Below are positions 39,715 to 49,088 of a stretch of DNA of 64,000 nucleotides, one piece after another; position 1 is the stretch's first letter, and the number at the start of each line of letters is the position of its first letter. The DNA comes from Mesostigma viride (Eukaryota > Streptophyta > Mesostigmatophyceae > Mesostigmatales > Mesostigmataceae). Below the pieces are notes generated by a model. That model was not told the DNA's origin. It worked only from the letters and a program-made list of their open reading frames with translations, and searched no databases. Location: positions 57,381-121,380 of the forward strand of contig RPFO01001698.1 of NCBI GenBank assembly GCA_009746045.1. Direction: 5' to 3'. The translations under genes and the position numbers were made by a program.

Positions 39715-41052
39715 ATGGACAGCGCATTGACCCTCGCGGGCGTCACGACGATGCTGGTATCCGCGGCCCTCCTGCTACTCTTGATGTCCCCCCCTCGCCC
39801 TGAAACGGCCACCGAGGACGACGCCGGCCCGTCCGAAGCGGCCGCCGCACCCCCGACCCCCGACGCCCCGGAGACGACCGAGAGGTGCGGGAGCGACACC
39901 GCGTCCATGCTCACTCTCCTCGAGGACTCCCTGTGCGCGCAGAAGGGACAAGGGGGGCGCGTGGCGGAGATCGGGTGGTCGAAGACGCTCGCGTACGGCG
40001 TCGCGGTCGGCGTGGCGGACTATTACAACCCCTTGGGCATCCTGAGCGTGGCGACGGGCAGTCTCTTCAAGCCCAACGCCGTTTCCAATTGGTTCGACCG
40101 AGTGGCGTCGGACGTGAACGCCACGTTCGGCGACGTGGCGATCGGGAAAAGAGGCCCGCTGCTCTCCCCGTTCCATTTGACGAAGATCGCGTTGAATTGC
40201 GAAAAACGGGGCAAGGCGTGCGAGAGGCTCGAGAAGTTGGACAAGGCGTGGCAGTACATCCCCGTCAACTTCGCGATGATGAAGACCGTGGGTCTCGTCC
40301 ACAAACTGAACGACCGCGCTGGGAAGTTGAAGATCAAGGGCAAGAGCATCGCGCAGATGCAGCTGACGGCGGTGGCGGGCGTCGGCGCGTTCGCGACGGC
40401 GTACGTCACGGAACTGATCCAGATCGTCACGTTCAAGAAGGTGTCTCTGGTCCCTGTGGTGTCCATGTATCTGGCGGGCTTGCGCGCGGCGTTCGACGTC
40501 ATCGACGACCTGTTCCCGTGGCTGAAGTTCGCGACGAAGGCGCTCGCGTGGCTCGAGAAGGGGTTCAACAAGGCCACGTGCAAAGTGGTGGCCCTGTTCG
40601 GCGCCAAACCGGACATGTGTAAGATCAACCGCCCGCCGTTTTTGCAAGCGTATCACGACACGTTGGCGAAGGAGGCGGGACGACGGAAGAAGATCGCGGA
40701 CGCGCCCGACGCCACCGTGCAGCAGAAAGACGAGTATCACGAGTTCGAGCGGCTGCGATGGGTGGTATACGATCGCATCAAAAAGTACTTCCAGACGAAC
40801 GAAGACGCCGTCACGGTCTCGTTCATGTTCGACGTCGTCGCCAAACTGTCCCCTAACGAGAGCGAGGAGTTCTACCAGAAGATCGCGCACGACCCGCAGA
40901 ACTGGGTCAAGGCGAACCCGAAGAACGAGGAGGCGTTCATGAAGTGGGCGATGGACGACGCGAGCATCAAGAGCTGGATCGAGAGACTGAAGACGGACGC
41001 CGAGAAGGCCGCGGAAGTGCCCATCGAGCAGAACACGACCTATCAGTTCTAA
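39715..41052 (+). CDS. Membrane-anchored virion-type protein, 445 aa
   Basis: I start at ATG 39715 (MDSALTLAGVTTMLVSAAL) because CTATAGAC lies directly upstream, as before other genes; an in-frame ATG 27 bases earlier is possible. One strong N-terminal span is followed by a Pro/Glu-rich linker, then a large helical domain with hydrophobic patches (LTAVAGVGAFATAYVTELI, LVPVVSMYLAGLRAAF) and a charged C-terminus. Cys-containing segments (NCEKRGKACERL, FGAKPDMCKINR) could be disulphide-linked. Function unknown. Confidence 0.55.
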   Translation: MDSALTLAGVTTMLVSAALLLLLMSPPRPETATEDDAGPSEAAAAPPTPDAPETTERCGSDTASMLTLLEDSLCAQKGQGGRVAEIGWSKTLAYGVAVGVADYYNPLGILSVATGSLFKPNAVSNWFDRVASDVNATFGDVAIGKRGPLLSPFHLTKIALNCEKRGKACERLEKLDKAWQYIPVNFAMMKTVGLVHKLNDRAGKLKIKGKSIAQMQLTAVAGVGAFATAYVTELIQIVTFKKVSLVPVVSMYLAGLRAAFDVIDDLFPWLKFATKALAWLEKGFNKATCKVVALFGAKPDMCKINRPPFLQAYHDTLAKEAGRRKKIADAPDATVQQKDEYHEFERLRWVVYDRIKKYFQTNEDAVTVSFMFDVVAKLSPNESEEFYQKIAHDPQNWVKANPKNEEAFMKWAMDDASIKSWIERLKTDAEKAAEVPIEQNTTYQF

Positions 41053-41681
41053 TCGGTCTCGCTCCTAGCGGCGGGGGCGGGGGCGAGAGAGTAGGGATGC
41101 CGGATCTCGATACTGTCGTCGAAGGTCAATTCGATCCCGGTCGATAGACACACGTCGTGCGCGATGAGCACCTTCTCCAGGCAGCAGCCGGGGGTGGCGG
41201 AGGTCTGGAAAAGATGGAGCCGCTTGCGGTACTCGGGGAAGTATTTTCCGTACGACACGAGCTGGCCGACACCCTCCATCCATCTCTGGAATCCCTTGAC
41301 TTCCACGATCAACTTCTGCGAGGGACAGAATATGTCGATGAGCCCGGCGGGACATTTGAATTCGCGGATCCCACCGAGACGTTCCGCCAGGCTCTCCTGG
41401 ATCATCGTTTCCGACAAGAACGGACGCCGGTCCTCGTTCTTGGCGTCGCCACCGTCCCGGAGTTCGGCGGAACTGCGCAAGGCCTCTAGACACTTTCGAG
41501 TCACGAATATGACGCTCGTGGGACGACCTTTGCTGCCCCGCCTGACGGCGGTGCGGAAGTCGACCCCCTCTTGAAACTTTTCCGCTAACGCGTCCTTAAG
41601 ACGGGTCTTTCCCACCCGTCCGATGTGCAGTTCTTTCATCATCTTATCCGTTACGGAAATAAACTCGTCCTCCTGTTCCAT
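41049..41681 (-). CDS. MSV199-like domain fused to a PD-(D/E)XK nuclease-like domain, 210 aa
   Basis: Residues about 8-68 resemble the MSV199/AntA-type DNA-binding domain of large DNA viruses (RLKDALAEKFQEGVDF, then KGRPTSVIFVTRKCLEAL). Residues about 90-165 carry a nuclease core: Asp116 in GLIDIF, then Glu127 and Lys129 in LIVEVKG, followed by a QLVSYGKYFPEYRKRL helix. A homing- or repair-type nuclease is likely. The ATG is preceded by CAATATA. Its stop overlaps that of the convergent gene upstream by 4 bases. It is the second-last gene before the giant inverted repeat. Confidence 0.6.
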   Translation of the reverse strand: MEQEDEFISVTDKMMKELHIGRVGKTRLKDALAEKFQEGVDFRTAVRRGSKGRPTSVIFVTRKCLEALRSSAELRDGGDAKNEDRRPFLSETMIQESLAERLGGIREFKCPAGLIDIFCPSQKLIVEVKGFQRWMEGVGQLVSYGKYFPEYRKRLHLFQTSATPGCCLEKVLIAHDVCLSTGIELTFDDSIEIRHPYSLAPAPAARSETD

Positions 41682-41749
41682 TATATTGCATCTTAATAAA
41701 CATCATTTATTTGTACTTTGCGTAACCGAACATGGATGAAATGAATTTA

Positions 41750-42166
41750 TTAAAAGGTAAGACCCTTCCACCACACGGGGAACCGTTTGACAAACTCCTT
41801 CCTTTCCTCCTCCGTCGGGTACCGTACGCGGGCCGAGTCTAACGCGGAGCGGGATCTGGCCATCGCCACCCATTCCGGACCCCCCCACGCCACGATCTCC
41901 GTCGCGTCACCGCCGTCGACCTCGATCGCGATGTCCCCCATGACGTGAAACCTCCCGGAAGGCACTTGGACGCACCCGGACGCGCCCACGATCGTGACGC
42001 TCGCGAACTCGCGGTCGCGCGCCGTGACGAGTCCGTTGTACACGTCACCCCCCTCGCCGTACACCGTGATCACGAGTTGAGATCCCGATCCCCGCCGTGT
42101 CCTGGAGAGGACGTCGTGCGCGGCGTCGGCTTCGACGCAGAGACACGACCCCTCCGCTACGGACAT
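41750..42166 (-). CDS. Hypothetical beta-rich protein at the edge of the inverted repeat, 138 aa
   Basis: MSVAEGSCLCVEADAAHDVL, then alternating hydrophobic strands (SQLVITVYGEGGDVYNG, FASVTIVGASGCVQV) and a basic C-terminal helix. No family recognised. Its start codon lies only about 6 bases from the outer boundary of the left repeat arm, so its promoter is within the repeat. AATAAA on the minus strand follows its stop. Confidence 0.45.
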   Translation of the reverse strand: MSVAEGSCLCVEADAAHDVLSRTRRGSGSQLVITVYGEGGDVYNGLVTARDREFASVTIVGASGCVQVPSGRFHVMGDIAIEVDGGDATEIVAWGGPEWVAMARSRSALDSARVRYPTEEERKEFVKRFPVWWKGLTF

Positions 42167-42328
42167 GTCGACTACTAAACCCTAGGGTGACCCCGTCACA
42201 CCCCCCTGCCGTACACCTGGCCGTATCCTACTACCACGTGACGAGTGGCAGTGTCATGGGGGGCTCTATCTAGGCCGCGGGTTCCTATCTACAGTGCTTG
42301 ATGTGGGTCATTTGCGCGCAAAGGGTTT

Positions 42329-42341
42329 TTTATTCAATAAA
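42329..42341. terminator. Palindromic polyadenylation signal
   Basis: TTTATTCAATAAA gives an AATAAA in each direction, 58 bases past the stop of the gene ending at 42,399. The same kind of signal follows the genes ending at 44,022, 47,928, 51,372, 54,914, 59,311 and 62,267. Confidence 0.55.
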
Positions 42342-42398
42342 TATACAGAATAGTGGTCAAGTGCCACACAGAATAGAGTAACCGGACCCCGCAAGGTC

Positions 42399-43522
42399 TC
42401 ACTCGCGGTACAGAGGGAGGTCCTCGAGGGGGTAATCGAAAAAGGAGCCGACCCTGGCCGCGGCTTGGACCTTGAACCAGCTGTCCCCGCGCGCGAACCC
42501 GGGGAAGTTGACGGCGCAGGAGCGCTGCTCGCGAGGGCGCAAGGAGGCGCAGAGGTCGCAGACCAGCCGCACGCGGTCCCTCAGATCGTCAGGGACGGCG
42601 AACAGGTTGTGCATGTTGGGGTCCAGGCCCCTGTGGCACTGGCCGCACTTGCGGGGAGGCCACTCCGGCTCCGCCTTGTCGGTGTTGTCCTCGACCCGCA
42701 TCGCCATCTCGTGGGCGTCCTTGTCTAAGTGGAAAACCTGGCCGAACTCGTCGCGCACCCTGCCATATTGGACCGTGCGCGGGTCGCCCTTGACGTGGCG
42801 GACGTTCTCGTTGATGCACCCGGCGAAGAGGACGTTTCTGCAGACCCCGCAGACGATGTCGCCGATCCGCAACTCGAAAATCCGGATCTCCATGAGGGAG
42901 CGCTGCATCATCGGGGTGGGCTCCTTGGCGATCTTGTGAGCGTAGACCGCCGGCTTCTTGCAGATCTTGCACTCGCAATCGGCGAGGACGTAGCCGTCAG
43001 GAGGGGGGGGCAGGCGCTCCGGCTGGTGCTCGTACCTCTTGGGCACCCATTCCTTGTGGAACTTGTTGGCGGTCACCACCACGTCCTTGATGGAGGGGTT
43101 GGGGCCGAGGGCCTTGATCCTGTTGCTGCAGTCGTTGAGGCAGCATCCCCGGCAGCGCACCTTGCCGTCCTTCTCGGCGACGACCCCGTTGGGGAGGATG
43201 ACGTCGCACTGGCTGCAGTTCTTCTTGGGGCACGCCGACACACGAGGCGATGGGGGTAGTGGTGTGGCGGAGGCCAGGTCCCGTCCTCGTGCAAAGGCGA
43301 GGAGGGCTCCGAATCGGACATGAGAGCGTCGAACATGCCGACGGAGCGAACGGGGGGAGAGTCGGGCTCGACGGCGATAGCGGCTTTCCTCGCTTTCTTG
43401 CGGCGAGTGTCGGTGATCCCGGCGGCAAACTCGGGTGGGATCTTGGCATCCTTGAATGCGTTGGAGAAAGATCGGGTCTGGCGCCCTGCGATGGGCATAT
43501 CGGTGAGGATGAGTGGCGCCAT
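42399..43522 (-). CDS. Multi-zinc-motif protein, D/NxWFKV family copy 1, one frame break
   Basis: From ATG 43522 (MAPLILTDMPIAGRQTRSF), the frame breaks near 43,235-43,260 and continues SACPKKNCSQCDVILPNG. Cys pairs follow: CRGCCLNDC, CECKIC, CGVC, CGQCH, CDLC, in a pattern suggesting four or five zinc ribbons. The C-terminus has GDSWFKVQAAARVGSFFDY. It is paralogous to the next gene (CDRCK, CHACL, CAHCR, CGKC, CGGCH, CFDC, DNWFKVEG). No named domain recognised. A frameshift is likelier than an intron, as no GT-AG pair fits. A polyadenylation signal follows. Possibly a regulator of transcription or ubiquitin signalling. Confidence 0.6.
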
Positions 43523-44021
43523 GGCTGGTGGTTAGGTTGCTCGCGTTGGTTTGCGCGTTGGTTCGGTGGTGAGTGCGTCTCTGTGGCGGCGGCCCCTTCT
43601 TTTGTCCTGGTTTCTCGTCGGGTCTCCGATCGTATCGTGCGGCTGCGATCGTTCTTCCAGAACCTTATCGTCGGCGCGACGCTCTCACGACAGTTTCATG
43701 TCGGCGCGGCGGTTCCGCGTCGGCGCGGCGCCCGCACGGCGGTTACGTGTCGGCACGCGGGTCGGCGCCAAGTCCGAGCCGGCGCGACGCTCGCGTGGCA
43801 GTTACGTGTCGGCACGCGAGTCGGCGCCAAGTCCGGGCCGGCGCGGCTCCTGCATGACACTTGCGCGGGGGCGGAGTCCGTAGGGTCTAGATCTAGATAC
43901 GCGGATGTTCGAATTATCGTGGGAGCCGCGATTCCTATCTACTTGTGCAATGTTTGTTTGATTAGGGAGCCATGGTTTTCTTTATTAAAAATAGATAGGT
44001 TAATCGCCTATTCAAACACTC
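43523..44021. other. Promoter region and GC-rich repeats between the two zinc-protein genes
   Basis: No coding sequence supported. From about 43,680 to 43,860 a ~63-base unit with GTCGGCACGCG-x-GTCGGCGCCAAG is repeated two to three times. AATAAA for the gene at 44,022 is at 43,981-43,987 on the minus strand. This segment has no counterpart in the right arm. Confidence 0.5.
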
Positions 44022-45038
44022 TCATGCAGCAGGGACCTGGCTGCGCCCGAGGGCGGCAATGTAGTGAGGGCGGTTGATGATGAGGTCGGCCATGGGCACG
44101 ACCCGCCCGCACTTCTCACCCTCGACCTTGAACCAGTTGTCGGGGCGAGTGTACCCCTGGAAGTGCATGGCGACGGCCCTTTCGGCGGGCATGGTCTTGG
44201 AGCAGTCGAAGCAGTAGAGGATGACGCCCCCGATGGGGTCCCGCGGGACCGCGTAGAGGTTCTCGAAGTTGAGGTGGACTTTCTTGTGGCAGCCGCCGCA
44301 GTCCTTGGGTGCCCACTTCTCGGTGATGTAGGGGTCCTCCTGGCTGCGTACGCGGACCGCCAACTCGTCCGCCTCCTTGTCCAGCACGAAGTACTGGCGG
44401 AACTCCTCGGCGAAGTCCCCCTTGAGGTCGGTGGTCATCTGCATCCCGCAGGAGGCGAAGAGCACGTGGTGCTCGAGGGCGCTGTGGTAGCACTTGCCAC
44501 ACAGCAGGATGCCTACGTCGATGGGGGCGAAAAGGCCCGACTGTTTGAGGGGGGCGCCGTTCTTGACTCCCCTCCTCGCCTGGACGGCCTGCTTGCGGCA
44601 GTGGGCGCACTGCGTCTTGGCCGGGTCGTGGCCTTCGGGGACGGGGAGGGGGACGGGTCTGGCGCGGGTGTAGCGGAAGACATGGCGGCGCTTGAGGAAG
44701 TGGCTCACCACGCGGACGGCGTAGCGGAAAGGGTCGTCTCCCCGGTAGCCCTTGACGAGGTCGCTGATTTCCTCGAACAGACAGGCGTGGCACGCCAGCT
44801 CGCCGGTCTTCTTGTGTATGGCGAGGGCTTCCTCCGGGATGTGCTTGCATCGGTCGCAGCGAGGCTCTTCGGGAGTGCCGAAGAGGCTGGGCGTCTTCTC
44901 CTCGAGCCGCGGCGATGGCGTGACGGGGAGGATGATCTTCTTGGCCGAGGGCTTTGTCCCCCGGAACTTTGTCATGGCAGGGAGGAGCGCCGGCTTCATG
45001 GACCGTGTGCGCACGCCGAAAACGTGGGTGGCGGCCAT
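44022..45038 (-). CDS. Multi-zinc-motif protein, D/NxWFKV family copy 2, 338 aa
   Basis: Intact. ATG 45038 (MAATHVFGVRTRSMKP). Six Cys pairs: CDRCK, CHACL, CAHCR, CGKCYH, CGGCH and CFDC, spaced 20-80 residues apart, then the family signature TRPDNWFKVEGEKCG. The first 75 residues are basic and disordered. The pattern suggests several zinc ribbons in tandem. It is paralogous to the gene at 42,399-43,522 over most of its length. Only the left arm carries it. A CCAAT box (45,156-45,160 on the opposite strand) lies about 120 bases upstream. Confidence 0.65.
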   Translation of the reverse strand: MAATHVFGVRTRSMKPALLPAMTKFRGTKPSAKKIILPVTPSPRLEEKTPSLFGTPEEPRCDRCKHIPEEALAIHKKTGELACHACLFEEISDLVKGYRGDDPFRYAVRVVSHFLKRRHVFRYTRARPVPLPVPEGHDPAKTQCAHCRKQAVQARRGVKNGAPLKQSGLFAPIDVGILLCGKCYHSALEHHVLFASCGMQMTTDLKGDFAEEFRQYFVLDKEADELAVRVRSQEDPYITEKWAPKDCGGCHKKVHLNFENLYAVPRDPIGGVILYCFDCSKTMPAERAVAMHFQGYTRPDNWFKVEGEKCGRVVPMADLIINRPHYIAALGRSQVPAA

Positions 45039-45429
45039 AGCTGGTGATAGCTGGGGATAGCTGTGCGTCGTTGGTAGTGGGTTCGTTGGGATCGCTGCCC
45101 CTGTGCCGCCCTCCTCGCGCATAAGGACTTCCTCCGACCTACACGAAGGTCTCTGATTGGTCGGCGGCCAGCGGATGTCGGTCCGTCCGCGCCGGTTCGC
45201 CGTTTTTGTCGTGGAAGGTTTTCGCCTCGTCCGATTTCGCCACGCGCCGGGTTGGCCGCGCGACGTAACTGTCGTGGAAGATTCCGAGGCGGCGGTTACG
45301 CTGGGCGTGGGCGGTTACGACACGGAACTGCCGTGGGACGTCGGTTGGGCGACGGTTTCGTGGGCCTGACACAGGTGGGCGCCGGAAATGACGTGGGACG
45401 CCGGTGGGTGGTACGGACATCCGACGCGT

Positions 45430-45735
45430 AGTACCGCGGCACCCGGGTAGTACAACGGTACTCCCATGTAGTTCAACGTAGTACGGGTCGAAAATATCTA
45501 GTACAGACGGCGGTACGGTAGTACAACGGTACTCCCGTGTAGTTCAATGTAGTACAGGTCGATGATATCTAGTACAGACGGCGGTACGGTAGTACAACGG
45601 TATTCCCATGTAGTTCAAAGTAGTACAAGTCGCAAACAACTAGTACACGTGGTCATACGGTAGTACAACAGCACCCCGCGTAGTTCAACGTAGTACAGGG
45701 TGAAGATCTCTAGTACACGTGGCGGCGGGGTAGTA
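45430..45735. repeat. 71-base tandem repeat array, four units (left arm)
   Basis: Unit begins GTAGTACAACGGTAC and contains GTAGTTCAA, GTAGTAC and CTAGTAC. The TAGTAC/GTACTA core recurs about every 20 bases and is self-complementary. Mirror copy at 53,570-53,875 and a related array at 56,196-56,530. Confidence 0.8.
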
Positions 45736-45739
45736 GCAG

Positions 45740-46090
45740 GCGGTTGAGCGACGGAAATGCCGTGGGGCGTCAGGTGGGCGACGGTTTCAGGGGCCTGGCG
45801 CAGGTGAGCGACGAAACTGCCGTGCGGCGTCACGTGGGCGACGGTTTCAGGGGCCTGGCGCAGGTGAGCGACGGAAATTGCGTGGGATGTCGGTTGGGCG
45901 ACGGTTTCCTGTGTCAGAACGCAGGTGAGCGACGGAAATTGCGTGGGATGTCGGTTGGGCGACGGTTTCCTGTGTCAGAACGCAGGTGAGCGACGGAAAT
46001 CGCGTGGGATGTCGGTTGGGCGACGGTTTCAGGGGTCATAACGCAGGTGAGCGACGGAAATTGCATGGGATGTCGGGTGGGCGAGCAACT
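45740..46090. repeat. ~61-base tandem repeat array, about six units (left arm)
   Basis: Units share GGTGAGCGACGGAAATTGC and GTCGGTTGGGCGACGGTTTC. The array ends about 130 bases before the RING gene's ATG and just before its CCAAT and TATA-like boxes, so it may be an upstream enhancer. CGGTTT/CGGTTA cores resemble MYB sites. Mirror copy at 53,211-53,561. Confidence 0.75.
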
Positions 46091-46104
46091 CGCGCCGGTT
46101 TCTG

Positions 46105-46137
46105 ATTGGTCACCAGCTCCCCCCCACTGACATAAAT
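46105..46137 (+). promoter_or_regulatory. Nuclear-type promoter of the left RING gene (CCAAT and TATA-like)
   Basis: ATTGGT (46,105-46,110, CCAAT on the other strand) and ATAAAT (46,132-46,137), about 85-115 bases before the ATG at 46,222. Mirror copy in the right arm. Confidence 0.5.
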
Positions 46138-46221
46138 TCAGGAAACAGGCCCAACCTACCACCAATCCTTCAGCTCTCACTCCTACACCGAAACCCTGCT
46201 CCCACAAGCAACCAGGTAGCC

Positions 46222-47928
46222 ATGGCCGACAACAACAGCCAGCCCACCGACAGCGTCCACGCTCGCGACGAGTGCGAGTACGACGACGACGCTTACTACC
46301 ACGACGACGCCCACTACAACCAGCACACCCCGGACAACGTCGACAACGCACGTGAGTTTTCGTCGCCCGCTTTCCTTTCGCCCTGTTTTCCTCGCCCGCC
46401 CAACCAACACTTGGCCTGTTTTTCGTCGCCCGACTAACACTTGGCCCCTTTTTCGTCGCCCACCTCGCGTTTCTCCCTGTCTCGCAGATGTCAACGTGGA
46501 GGACGACTCCGACGAGGTGGTGACGCGCCCCCGGGACACGTCTTTCCTGTCGGGCGTGCCCCCGGCCGCCGCTCCCCGCGAGGCGGTCATTCCGCCCTTG
46601 GCTCAGGCTCCCGCCCCTGCTAGTGCGGCCCCCGCCTCCACTCCCGGTGAGTGCCGCGTTTCGCCCCCCTTTTTCGCTCGTCGTCCCGTTCCTTTGCCGT
46701 TTTTCGTCGTCTGACCGCCTCCCCGCCGTGCGTCTGACCGCCTCCCCGTCGCAGGTCTGCTGCGAGGCAACGCCGGCGCCGGCCCCTCTCGCCCTTCGCT
46801 GGGGGTCTCCAGCGCGTTCCCGAGCGGCGGTCTCGGCGTCCACAGCCACAACCACAACCCCAAGAAGCAGAAGCGGGCGCCGGCGCACACCCCCTCCGCC
46901 GTGGGGTGCTCGTGCGAGTGCTGCCCTCACTCCGACGGGGCGCAGGAGGCGGAGTACCAGCTGGGCGCCTACAAGCGCAAGCTGGCCAAGACGACCGCCG
47001 AGCTGTCCAAGGCTCTTCGCGTCATCACCGCGGCGAGGGCGTGCTGCATGGTGTGCTCCGAGCCCTTCGACAGCGAGAAGGGCAAGTACCCCGTCCTGTT
47101 CCTGACCCGCGACGGTCACGCCTGCCGCCCGTGGTTCTGCAACCAGTGCGCGGACAGGACGATGGAGAACAAGCAGACTTGTCCCATCTGCCACAAGCCG
47201 CTGATGCGGATGACCGACGGTGCGTGGTACACCCGCGACGGCGTGATGTCCGGAGTGGTGTTCGGCCACACCAACCTCGTCGCCTGCGACCTGTGCGAGG
47301 AGACGCACGCGATGGGGGGCGAGGAGGACCACGCCCGCGTGTGCACGGGGCGGTTCGAGTTCGTGTGCGGCAACTACATCGAGTACGAGGAGCCCGGCGG
47401 GGGCAAGGTGCGCCACGGGTGCTCCCACGTGTCGCAGTCGCGCTCGGAGAGCGAGGCGCACGCCCAGAGCTGCCGCCACAAGCTCATCCCGACGGCGGTG
47501 CCGGTGGAGTCCCGCCCCAAGCCGCCCCCGCCCCCCCCGCCGTGGACTTGGAGTGCGCGCCCCCGCCCAGCGCCTCGCTCGCCTTGCTGAAGTCGGCGGC
47601 CTCGCACGTGGTCGCCTCGAGCTCCAAGGAGATGACGGTGTCGGCGGGGGAGTGCCTGGCCCAGAGCCTGTGGTCGGAGTGCGGCATCGCCTCCGGGACG
47701 TGGACGGACACCCGCGTGCGCAACTTTCTGGACGGGGCCCGCGCCGAGATGAAGCGGTGGGTGCAGGCGAAGGCCCCCGCGGATCGCACGCCCCTTCGCC
47801 AGCGCGGGCGGGGCACGATCCAGGAGCCCTTGGAGGTGGACGGAGAGGAGGCGGACCCGGAGCTGCAGGCGGGCATGCGGGCGTCCCTCGCGGAGGATGC
47901 CCGCCGCCGGGAGTTCGGGTTCCCTTGA
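46222..47928 (+). CDS. Spliced RING-finger protein, left copy, one frameshift
   Basis: Three exons: 46,222-46,351, 46,488-46,646 and 46,755-47,928. The introns (136 and 108 bases) have GTGAGT donors and CGCAG acceptors and keep frame. Product about 487 residues: acidic N-terminus (DECEYDDDAYYHDDAHY), Pro/Ala linker, a Cys-rich CSCECC segment, then a RING (ACCMVCSEP, GHACRPWFCNQCADR, TCPICHKPL at about residues 190-245), then more Cys/His motifs (ACDLCEETH). It is likely a ubiquitin ligase. In this copy a C run at about 47,528 lacks one base relative to the right copy and breaks the frame; the right copy is whole there. Poly(A) signal AATAAA at 48,003. Confidence 0.82.
46352..46487 (+). other. 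Spliceosomal intron 1 of the left RING gene
   Basis: 136 bases, GTGAGT...CTCGCAG. Joining exon ends gives codon CAT and keeps the frame open. Contains short TTTTTCGTCGCCC repeats. Confidence 0.8.
46647..46754 (+). other. Spliceosomal intron 2 of the left RING gene
   Basis: 108 bases, GTGAGT...GTCGCAG. Joining gives codon GGT and keeps the frame open. Confidence 0.8.
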
Positions 47929-48079
47929 GTCGCGGGACTCTCGGCAGACAGGCGCCGAGTGCGCGTTTTCGGTAGTCAGACAGGACATTGTGCTTATTTA
48001 TTAATAAACCGCTCGCTCGCATGCCCCATTCCGAGTCTCCCACATGATGCACTAGGAGTAGGACTCAGTCAAAAGTTCA

Positions 48080-48735
48080 TGCGGTAAACTCAGGACGAAC
48101 TCTTGCTCTCAGCACGAACCATTCGATCGGCTCCACGGCAAAACGAAAGGTTTGCGAAACTTTTCGCGTGATTCCCACGGCAAAACGACCCGCTTTGAAA
48201 CGTTTAGAAAGTTCGGACGGCGGTTCGTGCTGTCCACAAACAGTCGGAACCGGACCTATTCTCCCTCCGGACGGTGGTGGTAGCCTACCGGGGTGTATAT
48301 ATGGACATTATGGATATATTTATGATAATTGCTAACACATATTATTTACAGGTATTATGGATATATTTATAATAATTGCTAACACATAAAATATTGGCGT
48401 ATTATAATTACAGTATTCCTAACACATAAATATATACATGGGATATGCGTGTATATACTCTATATGAAATACCTTAAATATTTATGTGTTAGCAATTATT
48501 ATAAATATATACATAATACCAAATATACCCCGGGTAGGATACATCCCCGCCCAGATGGATAATAGGTCCGGTTCCGACTGTTTCTGGTCAGCACGAACCA
48601 CCGTCCGAACTTTCGAAACTTTTCAAAACGGCTCGTTTTGCCGTGGGAATCCAGCTAAACGTTTCGCAAACTTTTCGTTTTGCCGTGGAGCCGATCCAAT
48701 GGTTCGTGCTGAGACCAAGAGTTCGCCCTGTATTT
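48080..48735. repeat. AT-rich palindromic element, copy 1
   Basis: Imperfect inverted repeat with arms of ~300 bases. The outer arms are GC-balanced (CAGCACGAACC...GGTTCGTGCTG and repeated CACGGCAAAACGA). The inner ~250 bases are almost all A/T and carry about five copies of a GCTAACACATA motif in both orientations. It is a candidate replication origin, hairpin terminus or fold-back element. Long open frames in it follow from the symmetry and are not convincing genes. Confidence 0.75.
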
Positions 48736-48754
48736 ACAGCCAGAACATTTGCGG

Positions 48755-48902
48755 TTCGACCTCCGGGATCCGGCACCCCGTGACAGGCGACAGCATTACA
48801 GGAGACAGCGCGAGACGGGACACGCGTCGACCTCCGGGATCCGGCACCCCGTGACAGGCGACAGCATTACAGGAGACAGCGCGAGACGGGACACGCGTCG
48901 AC
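48755..48902. repeat. 71-base direct duplication (left arm)
   Basis: Two identical units beginning CGACCTCCGGGATCCGGCAC and ending GGGACACGCGT. Mirrored at about 50,399-50,546. No function evident. Confidence 0.75.
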
Positions 48903-49088
48903 GTCCGCCGCTCCCCAAAAATAAAATCTAATCCGCATACTATAAATAGCTAATTGAGCTATGGGTGGTACGGGATTCCCACGGGGAATGGGGATTGTCC
49001 CGCCACCTCGCCAGTCACGTGACGTCCATGCCACGTGGCAGCACGCCGTGGGCGGATGCGTGTCGTGGACAGGGGCCGTGTCGTGGGA

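Noticed and set aside
43200-43330. An intron in the zinc-motif gene at 42,399-43,522
   Set aside because: No GTGAGT-type donor and CAG acceptor keep the frame; a one- or two-base indel explains the break more simply.
45430-46090. CRISPR-like array
   Set aside because: Units are contiguous degenerate tandem repeats without unique spacers, and no cas genes are present in this eukaryotic-virus context.
45914-48052. 712-codon open frame antisense to the left RING gene (mirror at 51,248-53,386)
   Set aside because: It follows from GC-rich codon shadowing of the spliced gene, is Arg/Gly/Ala low complexity, and crosses the tandem repeats; the sense strand has introns, a RING and a poly(A) signal.
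48486-48854. 122-codon frame in the AT-rich palindrome (mirror at 50,446-50,814)
   Set aside because: Made of hairpin arm sequence and the 71-base duplication; no gene-like composition.
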